Assembly (NCBI RefSeq): GCF_049747295.1
Contig: NZ_JBMHJM010000001.1
Coordinates: 372,001-436,000 of the forward strand
DNA from: Afipia sp049747295
GTDB lineage: Bacteria; Pseudomonadota; Alphaproteobacteria; Rhizobiales; Xanthobacteraceae
Direction of reading: 5' to 3'
Length of the DNA stretch: 64,000 bases
In this document: positions 25,742 through 35,042 of the stretch, piece after piece
How the letters are laid out: the number at the start of each line of letters is the position of its first letter
Numbering within the stretch: position 1 is the stretch's first letter
Translations under genes and position numbers: made by a program
The notes under the pieces: model-generated
What the model saw: the letters and a program-made list of their open reading frames with translations, nothing else
Database searches by the model: none
Told to the model about the DNA's origin: nothing

Positions 25742-26260
25742 ATGGGCTTAGAAATGATTTTCTCGGGTCTGGGTTTTAATTCGCGTCATTTTCGCGGTGG
25801 GGCTCTCGCCGCCGCAATGATCATAATGTCTCCAGCCATCGTCCACGCCGACTCCGCGCCGTTTGCCAATTATGCAGGCAACTGGACAGGCAACGGCACG
25901 ATCTCCATCGCCGATGGAGGGACTGAACGTATTCGCTGCCGCGGGACCTATACCGTGGACGGCAGCGGCAATAATTTGCATCAGGTCCTGCGCTGCGCCA
26001 GCGACAGCTATAAATTCGAGCTGACCAGCGACGTCGCAGCCAGCGGAAGCAACATTTCCGGCTCCTGGAATGAATCCAGCCGGGGCGTCAACGGTAGCAT
26101 CCAAGGCAGCATCGCCAACGGCCAGATCAACGCTCTGGTCCAAACCAACGGCTATGCAGCCACATTCAACGTCGTGACTCGCGGCAACAAGCAGTCCGTG
26201 AACATCAGCTCGAAAGGCGAGCTGCGCGGGGTCAACATCACGCTGGCCCGCAGCAACTGA
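25742..26260 (+). CDS. Secreted protein of unknown function
   Basis: A 172-aa protein with a predicted signal peptide (hydrophobic GGALAAAMIIMSPAIVHADS), so probably periplasmic. The mature part is rich in Gly, Ser and Asn, with repeated short beta-like stretches (YAGNWTGNGTISI, ERIRCRGTYTV, LRCASDSYKFEL, GSNISGSWNESSRG) and two cysteines that could form a disulfide. It resembles a conserved small secreted family I recall from Bradyrhizobium relatives that has no assigned function. Start could also be the ATG four codons later. It stands alone, followed by a strong terminator. Confidence 0.75.
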   Translation: MGLEMIFSGLGFNSRHFRGGALAAAMIIMSPAIVHADSAPFANYAGNWTGNGTISIADGGTERIRCRGTYTVDGSGNNLHQVLRCASDSYKFELTSDVAASGSNISGSWNESSRGVNGSIQGSIANGQINALVQTNGYAATFNVVTRGNKQSVNISSKGELRGVNITLARSN

Positions 26261-26272
26261 TCTTCCACGAAG

Positions 26273-26316
26273 AAAAAAGAACCTCGTGACGGCAATACGT
26301 CACGAGGTTCTTTTTT
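26273..26316. terminator. Bidirectional terminator
   Basis: A 19-bp perfect stem with A-run and T-run flanks (AAAAAAGAACCTCGTGACG, loop GCAATA, then the complement ending TTTTTT) lies between the convergent secreted-protein and MMPL genes. It should end both transcripts. Confidence 0.95.
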
Positions 26317-26345
26317 GTTTTCACATTTGGAAGAGCAGCAACGCC

Positions 26346-28706
26346 CTACTTGGTGGCCTTGCTCCCCCAAGCATCCTGAATGCGGCGCGATGTGCTGATC
26401 AGGAACATCGCGGTCGGTCTCAGGATGAAGAGATCGGCGATCAGTGCTGCGATCATCGAGAATGCGCTGAGCCAGCCAAACAGCCGTAGCGACGGCAGAT
26501 CCGAGAAGACCGTCACCACCAGGCCGCAAGCCAACACCACCGTGGTCAAAATCAACGCCGGTCCGACCAATACCGTGGCGCGTTCCACCGCCTTGCCCTC
26601 ATCGAGGCCAGGCCGCTCCTCCAGCCGCAATCGGTTGAGGAAGTGTATCGTCGCACTGAGCCCCAATCCGAACGAGACCGTCAGCGCAACCACGCTGGCA
26701 AACTGCAGCCCCTCTCCCATCAGCCAAAGCACAGTGCCCGATAGCACGACCGGGAAAATGCCCGGCAAAATGCTGACAAGCATGACGACCACCGAGCGGA
26801 AAGCGAGCCCGATAAAGGCTGCGACCAGCAGGAATTCGATCGTGAGGCCGTGATTGAGCTTGTCGATCATGGCGGCGCTATTGCGAGCTGCGATGGCCGA
26901 CAGACCTGTCACCGCGATCTCATATCCAGGATGAGCCGAACGAACCGCTCCCATGGCTTTATCGAGCTTTTCGACGGTGGGCAGGATCTGGCTGGAATCG
27001 AGATCCGGCACACGCCCTGAAACGACGACCGCATCCTCTTCCTTGGAGATGAAGCGCCTGACCAGATAGGCCGGAAGCATATCGACATATTGCTTCAGAG
27101 TTTCGACGTCGGACTTGCCCGCCTTTTCAGCGATCCAGCGCCGCAGCGTCTCAAGGGACCAGACGTTACCGACTCCCGCCTGCTTTTCGATGATGGAGTG
27201 GACCGCTGCGATCGTGTCCAGCGTCTCCTTGTCGTACAGGGACTTACCCTTCGGAAACTCGATCAACACGTCGATCGGATTGGCCCCGGTCAGTTTGGCG
27301 TCGAGACGGCTCGACGCGGCAACTGCCTGCTGCTTGTCCGGCACCTGGTCAGCCAGACGATAACGCGGTTGAAGATGTGCGTAGACAGTGCCCAAGCCTC
27401 CGACCACCAGCAACGCGATCAGGCTGAACAATGCAGGCCGGCCGACCATGCGCACGGCGATCCAGGCACAGAAAGCGCGCAGTGCTTCAACGCCCTTGTC
27501 GGCTCCCTTGATCGTGGTGGCGAAGACGTTCTCCTTGCGTACGAGGAGAACGCCGAACACCGGCACCAGCGACAGTACGGCGAGCAGCGCAATCAGCGTT
27601 GCCATCAGGCCTGCTTCACCGAAGGTGCGGATCAGGTCAGAATCGGAAAACTGCAGCGCGATGAAGGACAGCGCCGCAGTGCCATGGGTCAAGACGCAAG
27701 CCGGGCCAACCACCAGAACGGCATTACGAAACGCCGTATACTTGTCTTCGCCCGCAATGAGCCGGTCGCGGGCCGCGAACGTCAACTGCATCGAGTCCGA
27801 GAAACTGATGACCATGATCAGCGGGGTCATCACGTTCAGGAACATGTTGAGGCTGAATCCCAACCATCCCAACGCACCGATAGAGAGCAAAATCGCCAGC
27901 AACGGTGGAAAAGCCGCAACGATCATGAAGGAGACGCGGCGGAAGAAGATGATCGCGATGATACAGCCCGCGAGAATTCCCGCGATGTTATAGGTGAGAC
28001 CATCACGCTCGACCGCGTTGCGGATCTCAAGCTGCATCACGGGCACGCCGGAGAGCTGGCTGGTGAGACCAGTGCCTTCCAGGTCCTCCGCCATCGCTTT
28101 GCGGACTTCACCGATGGTGGTGTTGAGGCCCTTGTTGCCGACGATCTTCGGATCCAGCGCCAGCACGATCAACGCAAGCGTGCCGTCTTCCGACAAAAGC
28201 TTGCCGCGGATGACTTCGTTGCTCCTCACCGTCTTGATGAAGGCGTCGTAGTCCTTGCCTTCGGGCAAGGTCTCGGGGAACAGCGCCGCAGGCAGCTTGC
28301 CGTTTTCCGGAGGCTGACGCGCAGAAAACAACGAAATGATGCCGCGTGTGCCGTCGATCAGCTGCAGGTCGGTGACCAGATCGCGCAGCTTCTCAAGTGA
28401 ATCCCGTTCCAGCAGCGTCTTGCCTTCGACCACCACCAGCACGTCGTATTCGCTGGAAGGGAAACGCTTCGTCACTTCCTCGTACTGCTTGTATTCGGGC
28501 GTATTGGATCGGAACAGCTGGCTGAGCGAGTCGTCGATCTTGATGCGCTGGATGCCAAAGACAGCGACGACGCAGAGCGCAAGGAGAATGGCGGCTGCCA
28601 GCTTTGGCGCCCGGAGCGGGATCAGGCCGATCCTCTCGATCCCAAAAGCGATACTGAATTTACCGGCAGCGCCGGGGGTCGGATCGTTTGAAATTCCGTG
28701 AGACAA
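26346..28706 (-). CDS. MMPL/RND-superfamily transporter
   Basis: A 786-aa membrane protein with the two-fold RND layout: one membrane segment near residue 35-50, a large periplasmic loop, a block of five or six segments near 230-420, a second periplasmic loop, and a second block near 630-770. LVALTVSFGLGLSATIHFLNRLR and GVLLVRKEN-like turns fit the MMPL/hopanoid-transporter branch, which moves lipids or hydrophobic compounds. It is shorter than HpnN (about 850-900). No adaptor or outer-membrane partner is adjacent. The likely start is TTG 28706, as no ATG lies near the N-terminal segment. Substrate unknown. Confidence 0.85.
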   Translation of the reverse strand: MSHGISNDPTPGAAGKFSIAFGIERIGLIPLRAPKLAAAILLALCVVAVFGIQRIKIDDSLSQLFRSNTPEYKQYEEVTKRFPSSEYDVLVVVEGKTLLERDSLEKLRDLVTDLQLIDGTRGIISLFSARQPPENGKLPAALFPETLPEGKDYDAFIKTVRSNEVIRGKLLSEDGTLALIVLALDPKIVGNKGLNTTIGEVRKAMAEDLEGTGLTSQLSGVPVMQLEIRNAVERDGLTYNIAGILAGCIIAIIFFRRVSFMIVAAFPPLLAILLSIGALGWLGFSLNMFLNVMTPLIMVISFSDSMQLTFAARDRLIAGEDKYTAFRNAVLVVGPACVLTHGTAALSFIALQFSDSDLIRTFGEAGLMATLIALLAVLSLVPVFGVLLVRKENVFATTIKGADKGVEALRAFCAWIAVRMVGRPALFSLIALLVVGGLGTVYAHLQPRYRLADQVPDKQQAVAASSRLDAKLTGANPIDVLIEFPKGKSLYDKETLDTIAAVHSIIEKQAGVGNVWSLETLRRWIAEKAGKSDVETLKQYVDMLPAYLVRRFISKEEDAVVVSGRVPDLDSSQILPTVEKLDKAMGAVRSAHPGYEIAVTGLSAIAARNSAAMIDKLNHGLTIEFLLVAAFIGLAFRSVVVMLVSILPGIFPVVLSGTVLWLMGEGLQFASVVALTVSFGLGLSATIHFLNRLRLEERPGLDEGKAVERATVLVGPALILTTVVLACGLVVTVFSDLPSLRLFGWLSAFSMIAALIADLFILRPTAMFLISTSRRIQDAWGSKATK

Positions 28707-29052
28707 GGCAAATCCGATTCGATGGAAGGCAGGAACTTTTATCTAGCAGATTTCCGGCGTGACGAGGCGTGGCATCCAAATAAAGCAGGAATAAGTGCCT
28801 GAAAGTCACACATTTTAGAGCAAGTTCCTCCTCGCCCAAAGGTTAGGTCGCCCATCCGATCGCTCAAGATTGAGGACCATCTTTTCGGCGATGGCGCCCG
28901 GCCCCTGCCGCCGCCCTGGGGTCCCCTTGGAAGACCCTCAGATGGGCATGGAACCTGCCAGATTCGCAGCGGATGTGACCCGGCCGAGCCGCCTCAGATA
29001 CTTGGCTGGAGGGCCGTATACCCTTCCGGCAACCTGCTGATATAACGCCGCC
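28707..29052. promoter_or_regulatory. Intergenic region between divergent MMPL and trhO genes
   Basis: This 346-nt stretch must contain the promoters of both divergent genes. I see no credible coding frame, RNA gene, strong hairpin or repeat in it. Confidence 0.3.
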
Positions 29053-29835
29053 ATGTCGTACAAGGTCGCCGCTTTCTATCAATTCGTCACCCTGCCGGAT
29101 TTCCAGGCCCTGCGGGAGCCGCTGCGCAATATGTGCGTGGCGCTGGATATCAAAGGTATCATTCTGCTTGCCGAGGAAGGCATCAACGGCACGGTCGCCG
29201 GCCGCGAAGTCGCCATCGACGCGCTGGTCAACCAATTGCAGAACGGCGCCCTCTTCAACGGACGTCTCGACAACCTGGAGCTGAAATTCTCCGCTGCCGC
29301 CGAAATGCCCTTCAACCGGATGAAGGTTCGGCTGAAGAAGGAAATCGTGACTATTGGCGACCCGGAGACCGATCCGAACGCCAAGGTCGGCATCTATGTC
29401 GATGCGGCAGACTGGAATGAACTGGTCAAGCAGCCGGACATTCTTCTGATCGACACCCGCAATCAGTTCGAGGTCGAGATGGGCACATTCGAAGGCGCGC
29501 TCGACCCCAATATCGCCCGCTTCGGCGAATTCCCCGAATTTGCCAGCCGCGCGCTCGATCCCGCCAAGCATAAGAAGATCGCCATGTTCTGTACCGGCGG
29601 CATTCGCTGCGAAAAGGCCAGCTCCTACCTGCTCTCCCAGGGCTTTGAGGAGGTCTATCACCTCAAGGGGGGTATCTTGAAATACCTCGAAGACATCCCG
29701 CAGGACGAGAGCCTGTGGCGCGGCGAATGCTTTGTCTTCGATCAGCGCGTGGCGCTCGGTCACGGCCTCACAGAACGGCAGAAAATGACAGACCCCGCGG
29801 TCGAAGGTGAAATCAGCGAGATCATGGATGAGTGA
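29053..29835 (+). CDS. trhO: tRNA uridine(34) hydroxylase, rhodanese-fold
   Basis: A 260-aa protein of the TrhO/YceA family, which makes 5-hydroxyuridine at wobble position 34 of some tRNAs using oxygen. An N-terminal acylphosphatase-like half (YQFVTLPDFQ, GIILLAEEGINGTVAG) is followed by a rhodanese domain. The active-site cysteine is Cys180 in MFCTGGIRCEKASSYLL. DTRNQFEVEMGTFEGALDP is the family segment before it. Its stop overlaps the SlyX start by 8 nt. Confidence 0.95.
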   Translation: MSYKVAAFYQFVTLPDFQALREPLRNMCVALDIKGIILLAEEGINGTVAGREVAIDALVNQLQNGALFNGRLDNLELKFSAAAEMPFNRMKVRLKKEIVTIGDPETDPNAKVGIYVDAADWNELVKQPDILLIDTRNQFEVEMGTFEGALDPNIARFGEFPEFASRALDPAKHKKIAMFCTGGIRCEKASSYLLSQGFEEVYHLKGGILKYLEDIPQDESLWRGECFVFDQRVALGHGLTERQKMTDPAVEGEISEIMDE

Positions 29836-30049
29836 GCCCCAGTCGCTTGCGGCACGGATCGACGCATTGGAAATCCGCATCGCCTATCAGGACGAGACCA
29901 TCGAAACCCTAAACAAGACCATTACAGCGCAGTGGCGCCAGATCGATGCGCTGAGCCGGGAGGTGGCCAATCTGCGCGACCGCCTTCATGACGCCGAGAT
30001 GAAATCGGTCGCCGGAGCGCCTCCCGAACCACCACCTCCGCACTATTGA
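29828..30049 (+). CDS. slyX: SlyX family protein
   Basis: A 73-aa coiled-coil protein. ATG 29828 overlaps the trhO stop by 8 nt (ATGAGTGA). It is a heptad-like helix (ARIDALEIRIAYQDETIETL, then INALSREV-like turns) with the family C-terminal proline-rich tail ending PPPPHY. SlyX function is unknown. The pairing with trhO suggests co-expression only. Confidence 0.88.
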   Translation: MSEPQSLAARIDALEIRIAYQDETIETLNKTITAQWRQIDALSREVANLRDRLHDAEMKSVAGAPPEPPPPHY

Positions 30050-30104
30050 CGCGGGTGGCCAATCCAGCGCAGGACTCCACATCAGGAGAATGGGGAGGAC
30101 AGAG

Positions 30105-31286
30105 ATGCGTAAAATTGCAATTTTCGCGGCGGCGGCAGCCGCGCTCGTGGCGACGTCGGCATCGGCGGACGATCTGAAGATCGCGCTGATCTACGGCAAA
30201 ACCGGCCCGCTCGAAGCCTATGCCAAGCAGACCGAAACCGGGCTGCGGATGGGTCTGGAGTATGCGACCAAAAACACCATGACCGTGAATGGGCGGAAGA
30301 TCGTCGTCATCACCAAGGACGATCAGGGCAAGCCGGACCTCGCCAAAGCTGCACTCGCGGAGGCCTATCAGGACGACAAGGTCGATATCGCCATCGGGAC
30401 CACCGCCTCTGGCGCAGCGCTTGCCATGCTGCCCATCGCTGAAGAAAACAAGAAGGTGCTGATCGTTGAGCCGGCGGTTGCCGACGCGATCACCGGCGAC
30501 AAGTGGAATCGCTACATCTTCCGCACCAGCCGCAATTCGTCCCAGGACGCGATATCCAACGCCGTCGCCATCGGCAAGCAGGGTGTGACCATTGCGACTC
30601 TCGGCCAGGACAATGCCTTCGGCCGCGATGGTGTCGCTGCGTTCAAGGAAGCGCTTGCCAAGACAGGCGCAACACTTGCGGCTGAAGAATATGTCCCGCC
30701 AACGACCACCGATTTCACCGCCGCCGGACAGCGCCTGTTCGACGCGCTGAAGGACAAGCCGGGCCGCAAAATCATCTGGGTGATCTGGGCCGGCGGCGGA
30801 GACCCGCTGACCAAGCTGCAGGACATGGACCCGAAGCGTTACAGCATCGAGTTGTCGACCGGCGGCAACATCCTTCCTGCGATGGCCGCCTACAAGCGGC
30901 TGCCCGGCATGGAAGGCGCGACCTACTATTATTACGGCATCCCGAAAAATCCGATCAACGATTGGTTCGTTGCTGAGCATCAGAAGCGCTTCCATGCACC
31001 GCCGGACTTCTTCACCGCGGGTGGATTTGCCGCCGCCATGGCAGCTGTGACCGCCGTTGAAAAAGCCAAGTCGACCGACACGGAGAAGCTGATCGCGGCG
31101 ATGGAAGGCATGGAATTCGACACGCCGAAAGGCAAAATGGTGTTCCGCAAGGAGGACCATCAGGCGCTGCAGAGCATGTATCACTTCCGCGTCAAGGTTG
31201 ATCCAAATCTGGCCTGGGCAGACAACGAGTTGGTCCGGGAGCTGAAGATCGAGGACATGAACATCCCGATCCGCAACAAGCGCTGA
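30105..31286 (+). CDS. Liv-type ABC transporter substrate-binding protein
   Basis: A 393-aa type 1 periplasmic binding protein with a Sec signal peptide (MRKIAIFAAAAAALVATSASA). ATG 30105 follows a strong GGGGAGG site; the frame extends five codons upstream without one. The mature domain has IALIYGKTGPLEAYAKQ and GTTASGAALAMLPIAEEN. It heads a complete Liv operon whose last gene is a large acyl-CoA synthetase, so a carboxylic acid (aromatic or short-chain) may be the ligand rather than leucine. A stem-loop follows the stop. Confidence 0.9.
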   Translation: MRKIAIFAAAAAALVATSASADDLKIALIYGKTGPLEAYAKQTETGLRMGLEYATKNTMTVNGRKIVVITKDDQGKPDLAKAALAEAYQDDKVDIAIGTTASGAALAMLPIAEENKKVLIVEPAVADAITGDKWNRYIFRTSRNSSQDAISNAVAIGKQGVTIATLGQDNAFGRDGVAAFKEALAKTGATLAAEEYVPPTTTDFTAAGQRLFDALKDKPGRKIIWVIWAGGGDPLTKLQDMDPKRYSIELSTGGNILPAMAAYKRLPGMEGATYYYYGIPKNPINDWFVAEHQKRFHAPPDFFTAGGFAAAMAAVTAVEKAKSTDTEKLIAAMEGMEFDTPKGKMVFRKEDHQALQSMYHFRVKVDPNLAWADNELVRELKIEDMNIPIRNKR

Positions 31287-31301
31287 GCCTATCGAGACCT
31301 G

Positions 31302-31324
31302 ATGGCCGGGCTTGTCCCGGCCAT
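31302..31324 (+). promoter_or_regulatory. REP-like stem-loop after the binding-protein gene
   Basis: ATGGCCGGG, loop CTTGT, CCCGGCCAT form a perfect 9-bp stem 15 nt after the binding-protein stop. The following bases have no T-run. The sequence resembles short REP-like palindromes common in this bacterial group (recalled). Probable role is differential expression of the binding protein over the ATPases and permeases. Confidence 0.65.
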
Positions 31325-31400
31325 TACTATTTCTGCCTATGGCTTGAAGCCGGCGCGCCCGGCGTAAATCAATCTGGCGATTTCCAATGCGAGCGGCCCG

Positions 31401-32168
31401 ATGACCCTCACCCTCGAAACGCGCGACATGACCATCCGTTTTGGTGGCCACGTCGCCGTCAATAAGGTCAGTTGCACATTTCGCCCGGGCGAACTCACCG
31501 CCATTGTCGGGCCGAATGGTGCCGGCAAAACCACCTACTTCAACTTGATCTCGGGCCAACTTCGTCCGACGAGTGGTGAGGTGCTGCTCGACGGTGAAAA
31601 TATCACCCGGCTGTCCGCCCCGTTGCGCACACGCAAGGGACTTGGCCGTGCGTTTCAGCTCACCAATCTGTTTCCGAATTTGAGCGTGGAAGAAAACGTC
31701 CGCCTCGCAGTGCAGGCAGCCTCCGGCGTCCACTACGACATGCTGCGGCCATGGATGAAGCGCCGCGACCTGATCAAGCGAGCCGACGACATTCTCAACA
31801 GCATCGCACTCGGCAACCGGCGCAACGTGGCCGCTGCCACCCTTTCCCACGGCGATCAGCGCAAACTCGAAGTCGCGCTGATGATGGCGCTTGAACCGAA
31901 AGTTTTCATGTTCGATGAACCGACCGCCGGCATGAGTGTGGATGAAGTGCCGGTCGTGCTCGACCTGATCGCGAAGCTCAAGACCGACAGCAGCAAAATC
32001 ATCCTGCTGGTCGAGCACAAGATGGATGTGGTGCGCTCACTGGCTGACCGCATCATCGTCTTGCACAACGGCCAGCTTGTTGCCGATGGCAAACCCGCCG
32101 AGGTGATCGCCTCGCCGATCGTGCAGGAGGCCTATCTCGGCGTCGCTCCCGGAAAGACCGCGGCATGA
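31401..32168 (+). CDS. livG: Branched-chain amino acid-type ABC ATPase LivG
   Basis: A 255-aa ATPase. Walker A is GPNGAGKTT, followed by LGRAFQLTNLFPNLSVEENV, signature ATLSHGDQRKLEVALMMAL, Walker B VFMFDEPTAGM and LLVEHKMDVV. It overlaps livF by 4 nt (ATGA). The ribosome-binding site is weak, and 114 nt separate it from the binding-protein gene. Confidence 0.93.
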   Translation: MTLTLETRDMTIRFGGHVAVNKVSCTFRPGELTAIVGPNGAGKTTYFNLISGQLRPTSGEVLLDGENITRLSAPLRTRKGLGRAFQLTNLFPNLSVEENVRLAVQAASGVHYDMLRPWMKRRDLIKRADDILNSIALGNRRNVAAATLSHGDQRKLEVALMMALEPKVFMFDEPTAGMSVDEVPVVLDLIAKLKTDSSKIILLVEHKMDVVRSLADRIIVLHNGQLVADGKPAEVIASPIVQEAYLGVAPGKTAA

Positions 32169-32887
32169 GCGATATGCTGACCCTCACCGGCGTTCACACC
32201 CATATCGGGCAGTATCACATCCTGCATGGCGTCGACTTCGTTGTCCCCGCTGGCCAGACCACGATGCTGCTTGGCCGCAACGGCGCAGGCAAAACCACGA
32301 CGCTGCGCACCATCATGGGGCTGTCGTCGCCCTCGTCCGGCCAGATCGTCCTCGCCGGACAGAATATCGAAAAGAAGGCCACGCCTGATATTGCAACCCT
32401 CGGCGTCGGCTACGTGCCGGAAACCATGGCGGTGTTTTCCGACCTCACGGTCAAGGAAAACCTCGTGCTTGCCGCGCGGCAGGGGCCGCTCGACGATACC
32501 CAGTTGCAATGGATCTTTGGATTCTTTCCAGCTTTGAAGCGCTTCTGGCTGTCGCGTGCCGGCTCCCTGTCCGGCGGGCAAAAGCAGATGCTGTCCATCG
32601 CACGCGCCATCGTCGAACCGCGCAAGCTGTTGCTGATCGATGAACCGACCAAGGGCCTTGCACCGGCGATCGTGGTCAACCTCATCGAGTGTCTCGCTGA
32701 AGTGAAAAAACGTGGCACAACGGTTTTGCTTGTCGAACAGAATTTTCGCGTCGCGCAGGAAGTCGGCGACAGCGTGGTCGTCATGGACAACGGCAAAATC
32801 GTTCACCGCGGCGCAATGAACGATTTGGCACAGGATACTTCGCTGCAGGAAAAGCTCCTTGGCCTCAGCCTGGAGGCGCATCAATGA
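32165..32887 (+). CDS. livF: Branched-chain amino acid-type ABC ATPase LivF
   Basis: A 240-aa ATPase with Walker A GRNGAGKTT, VGYVPETMAVFSDLTVKENL, signature SLSGGQKQMLSIARAI, Walker B LLLIDEPTKGLAP and VLLVEQNFRVAQEVGD. It overlaps livG upstream and livH downstream by 4 nt each, so the four transporter genes form a tightly coupled unit. Confidence 0.93.
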   Translation: MSDMLTLTGVHTHIGQYHILHGVDFVVPAGQTTMLLGRNGAGKTTTLRTIMGLSSPSSGQIVLAGQNIEKKATPDIATLGVGYVPETMAVFSDLTVKENLVLAARQGPLDDTQLQWIFGFFPALKRFWLSRAGSLSGGQKQMLSIARAIVEPRKLLLIDEPTKGLAPAIVVNLIECLAEVKKRGTTVLLVEQNFRVAQEVGDSVVVMDNGKIVHRGAMNDLAQDTSLQEKLLGLSLEAHQ

Positions 32888-33894
32888 CCGACCTCGCTGC
32901 CACCGAACCGCTGCCTCAGGCCAAGCGGGACATCATTCCGTTGCTGCTGCCGATTGCATTGGCACTTGTGACGATCCCGTTGATCGGATCGCCCAGCACC
33001 TGGGTCACGCTCACCGTTGCGAGCCTCGCCATGGGAATGATGATCTTCATCATGGCGTCCGGCCTCACGCTGGTGTTCGGCTTGATGGACGTGCTGAATT
33101 TCGGTCACGGCGCCTTCATCGCGGTCGGCGCCTATGTAGCGACGCTGGTGCTGGTGCCACTTTCGACCTACGTCCAGGCGGACTCGCTCTGGCTCAATCT
33201 CGCCGCTCTCGCACCGGCCGCGCTGCTGTCGATGGTCGTCTCAGGCGCACTCGGCCTTGTGTTCGAGCGCGTACTGATCCTTCCAGTGTACGGCAACCAC
33301 CTCAAGCAGATCCTCATCACCATGGGAGGATTGATCGTCACCGAACAGGCCCTTTATGCACTGTGGGGACCGGCGCGCATGCCGCTGCCGCTCCCGACCT
33401 CCTTGCGTGGCTCGTTTATTTTCGGCGACATCGCTATCGCCAAATATCGTGTACTCGCAATGATCGTGGGCCTCGTCGTGTTCGGGATCATTCTGCTGGT
33501 GCTGAACCGAACTAAAATCGGCCTCCTGATCCGCGCCGGCGTCGAGAACGGCGAAATGGTGGAAGCGCTCGGATATCGCATCAAGCGGCTGTTCCTTGGC
33601 GTCTTCATGGCCGGCTCGGCGCTCGCGGGGCTTGGCGGCATCATGTGGGCCCTTTACCGCGAGGAAGTGCATGCCTCGATGGGCGGCGACCTGATGGTGC
33701 TGGTCTTCATTGTCATCATCATCGGCGGCCTTGGCTCGATCACCGGCTGCTTCATTGGCGCTATTCTAGTGGCCATGGTCGCTAACTACGGTGGCTTCCT
33801 TGTGCCGAAGCTCGCGCTGGTCTCGAACATCCTGCTGATGGTGGCGATCCTGATGTGGCGGCCCCGCGGCCTCTTTCCGGTGACAAATCGATGA
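32884..33894 (+). CDS. livH: Branched-chain amino acid-type ABC permease LivH
   Basis: A 336-aa membrane protein with about eight hydrophobic segments and the LivH hallmarks LTLVFGLMDVLNFGHGAFIAVGAYV and GGLGSITGCFIGAILVAM. The N-terminus carries an extra stretch of about 40 residues before the typical family start. It overlaps both neighbours by 4 nt. Confidence 0.93.
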   Translation: MTDLAATEPLPQAKRDIIPLLLPIALALVTIPLIGSPSTWVTLTVASLAMGMMIFIMASGLTLVFGLMDVLNFGHGAFIAVGAYVATLVLVPLSTYVQADSLWLNLAALAPAALLSMVVSGALGLVFERVLILPVYGNHLKQILITMGGLIVTEQALYALWGPARMPLPLPTSLRGSFIFGDIAIAKYRVLAMIVGLVVFGIILLVLNRTKIGLLIRAGVENGEMVEALGYRIKRLFLGVFMAGSALAGLGGIMWALYREEVHASMGGDLMVLVFIVIIIGGLGSITGCFIGAILVAMVANYGGFLVPKLALVSNILLMVAILMWRPRGLFPVTNR

Positions 33895-34982
33895 TGATCC
33901 TTTCCGGCGATCCGCCGCGCAGCCGCATTCTTAGCCTTGTGCTTATCGTCATCGTGGCGATGTTGGCGCTCGCGCCCTTCCTGTTCCCCGGCGCGAAAGC
34001 CATGAACGTCGCGACCAAGATATGCATTTTCGCGGCGCTGGTGGCATCCTACGACCTGCTGCTCGGCTACACAGGCACGGTGTCGTTCGCCCACACGATG
34101 TTCTACGGCATCGGCAGCTATTCCATCGCCATTGCACTCTATGCACTTGGACCGACATGGACAGGCATCGCCGTCGGTATCGCCATTGGGCTGCCACTGG
34201 CTGTGCTGCTTGCGCTCGGCATCGGCCTGTTTTCGCTTCGCGTGCAGGCGATCTTCTTTGCGATGATCACGCTGGCTGTGGCTTCGGCCTTTCAGGTGCT
34301 GGCCTCGCAGATGTCCTGGCTCACCGGTGGTGATGATGGACGCAGCTTTCAGCTTCCCGAACTGCTGCGCCCTGGCACGGTACTGATCTCGAAAAACGTT
34401 TTCGGATACGAATTTAATGGCCGGACGCTGACCTACTACATCGTGTTTCTGGCCGCGGCCGTCATGATTTTGGCCCTGCTCCGCATCGTGAACTCGCCGT
34501 TCGGCCGCGTGCTTCAAGCCGTGCGCGAGAATCGGTTCAGAGCCGAGGCGCTGGGCTACCGCACGGTGTTTCACCTGACCTGGGCCAATTGTCTCGCTGC
34601 GCTGGTGGCGGCGGCAGCAGGCATGCTGAATTCATTGTGGTTGCGCTACGCTGGCCCTGACACGTCACTCAGCTTCACCATCATGGTCGATATTCTCCTG
34701 ATGGTCGTCATCGGCGGCATGGGGACGATTTATGGTGCCGTGATCGGCGCAGCGATGTTCATCCTTGCAGAAAACTATTTGCAGACGCTGATGGGCATGG
34801 CAGCCAAAGCAACAGCAAGTGCCGGCATTCCCGTGCTGCCCGATCTGCTGCATCCGGACCGCTGGTTGCTGTGGCTGGGACTGCTCTTCATCGCCAGTGT
34901 CTATTTCTTCCCGACGGGCGTGGTCGGCAAGCTCCGCAGCCGGAAATCCTTGATCAGGCAAACATCGCCCGCGGCCGAATAG
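33891..34982 (+). CDS. livM: Branched-chain amino acid-type ABC permease LivM
   Basis: A 363-aa membrane protein with YDLLLGYTGTVSFAHTMFYGIGSY, LSFTIMVDILLMVVIGGMGTIYGAVIGA and the late LLFIASVYFFPTGVVGKL, all LivM-like. ATG 33891 overlaps the livH stop by 4 nt, and the open frame upstream of it is inside livH. The synthetase gene begins 60 nt further on. Confidence 0.93.
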   Translation: MMILSGDPPRSRILSLVLIVIVAMLALAPFLFPGAKAMNVATKICIFAALVASYDLLLGYTGTVSFAHTMFYGIGSYSIAIALYALGPTWTGIAVGIAIGLPLAVLLALGIGLFSLRVQAIFFAMITLAVASAFQVLASQMSWLTGGDDGRSFQLPELLRPGTVLISKNVFGYEFNGRTLTYYIVFLAAAVMILALLRIVNSPFGRVLQAVRENRFRAEALGYRTVFHLTWANCLAALVAAAAGMLNSLWLRYAGPDTSLSFTIMVDILLMVVIGGMGTIYGAVIGAAMFILAENYLQTLMGMAAKATASAGIPVLPDLLHPDRWLLWLGLLFIASVYFFPTGVVGKLRSRKSLIRQTSPAAE

Positions 34983-35042
34983 CCTGCGGATTTTGCGATC
35001 CAGATGCGGTAGTGTCCCGGCAGTGATGCCGCCGGATCCCGC

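Noticed and set aside
29922..32018. Minus-strand open frame of about 700 codons across slyX, the binding protein and livG
   Set aside because: It spans three recognisable plus-strand genes, so it is only the complementary frame.
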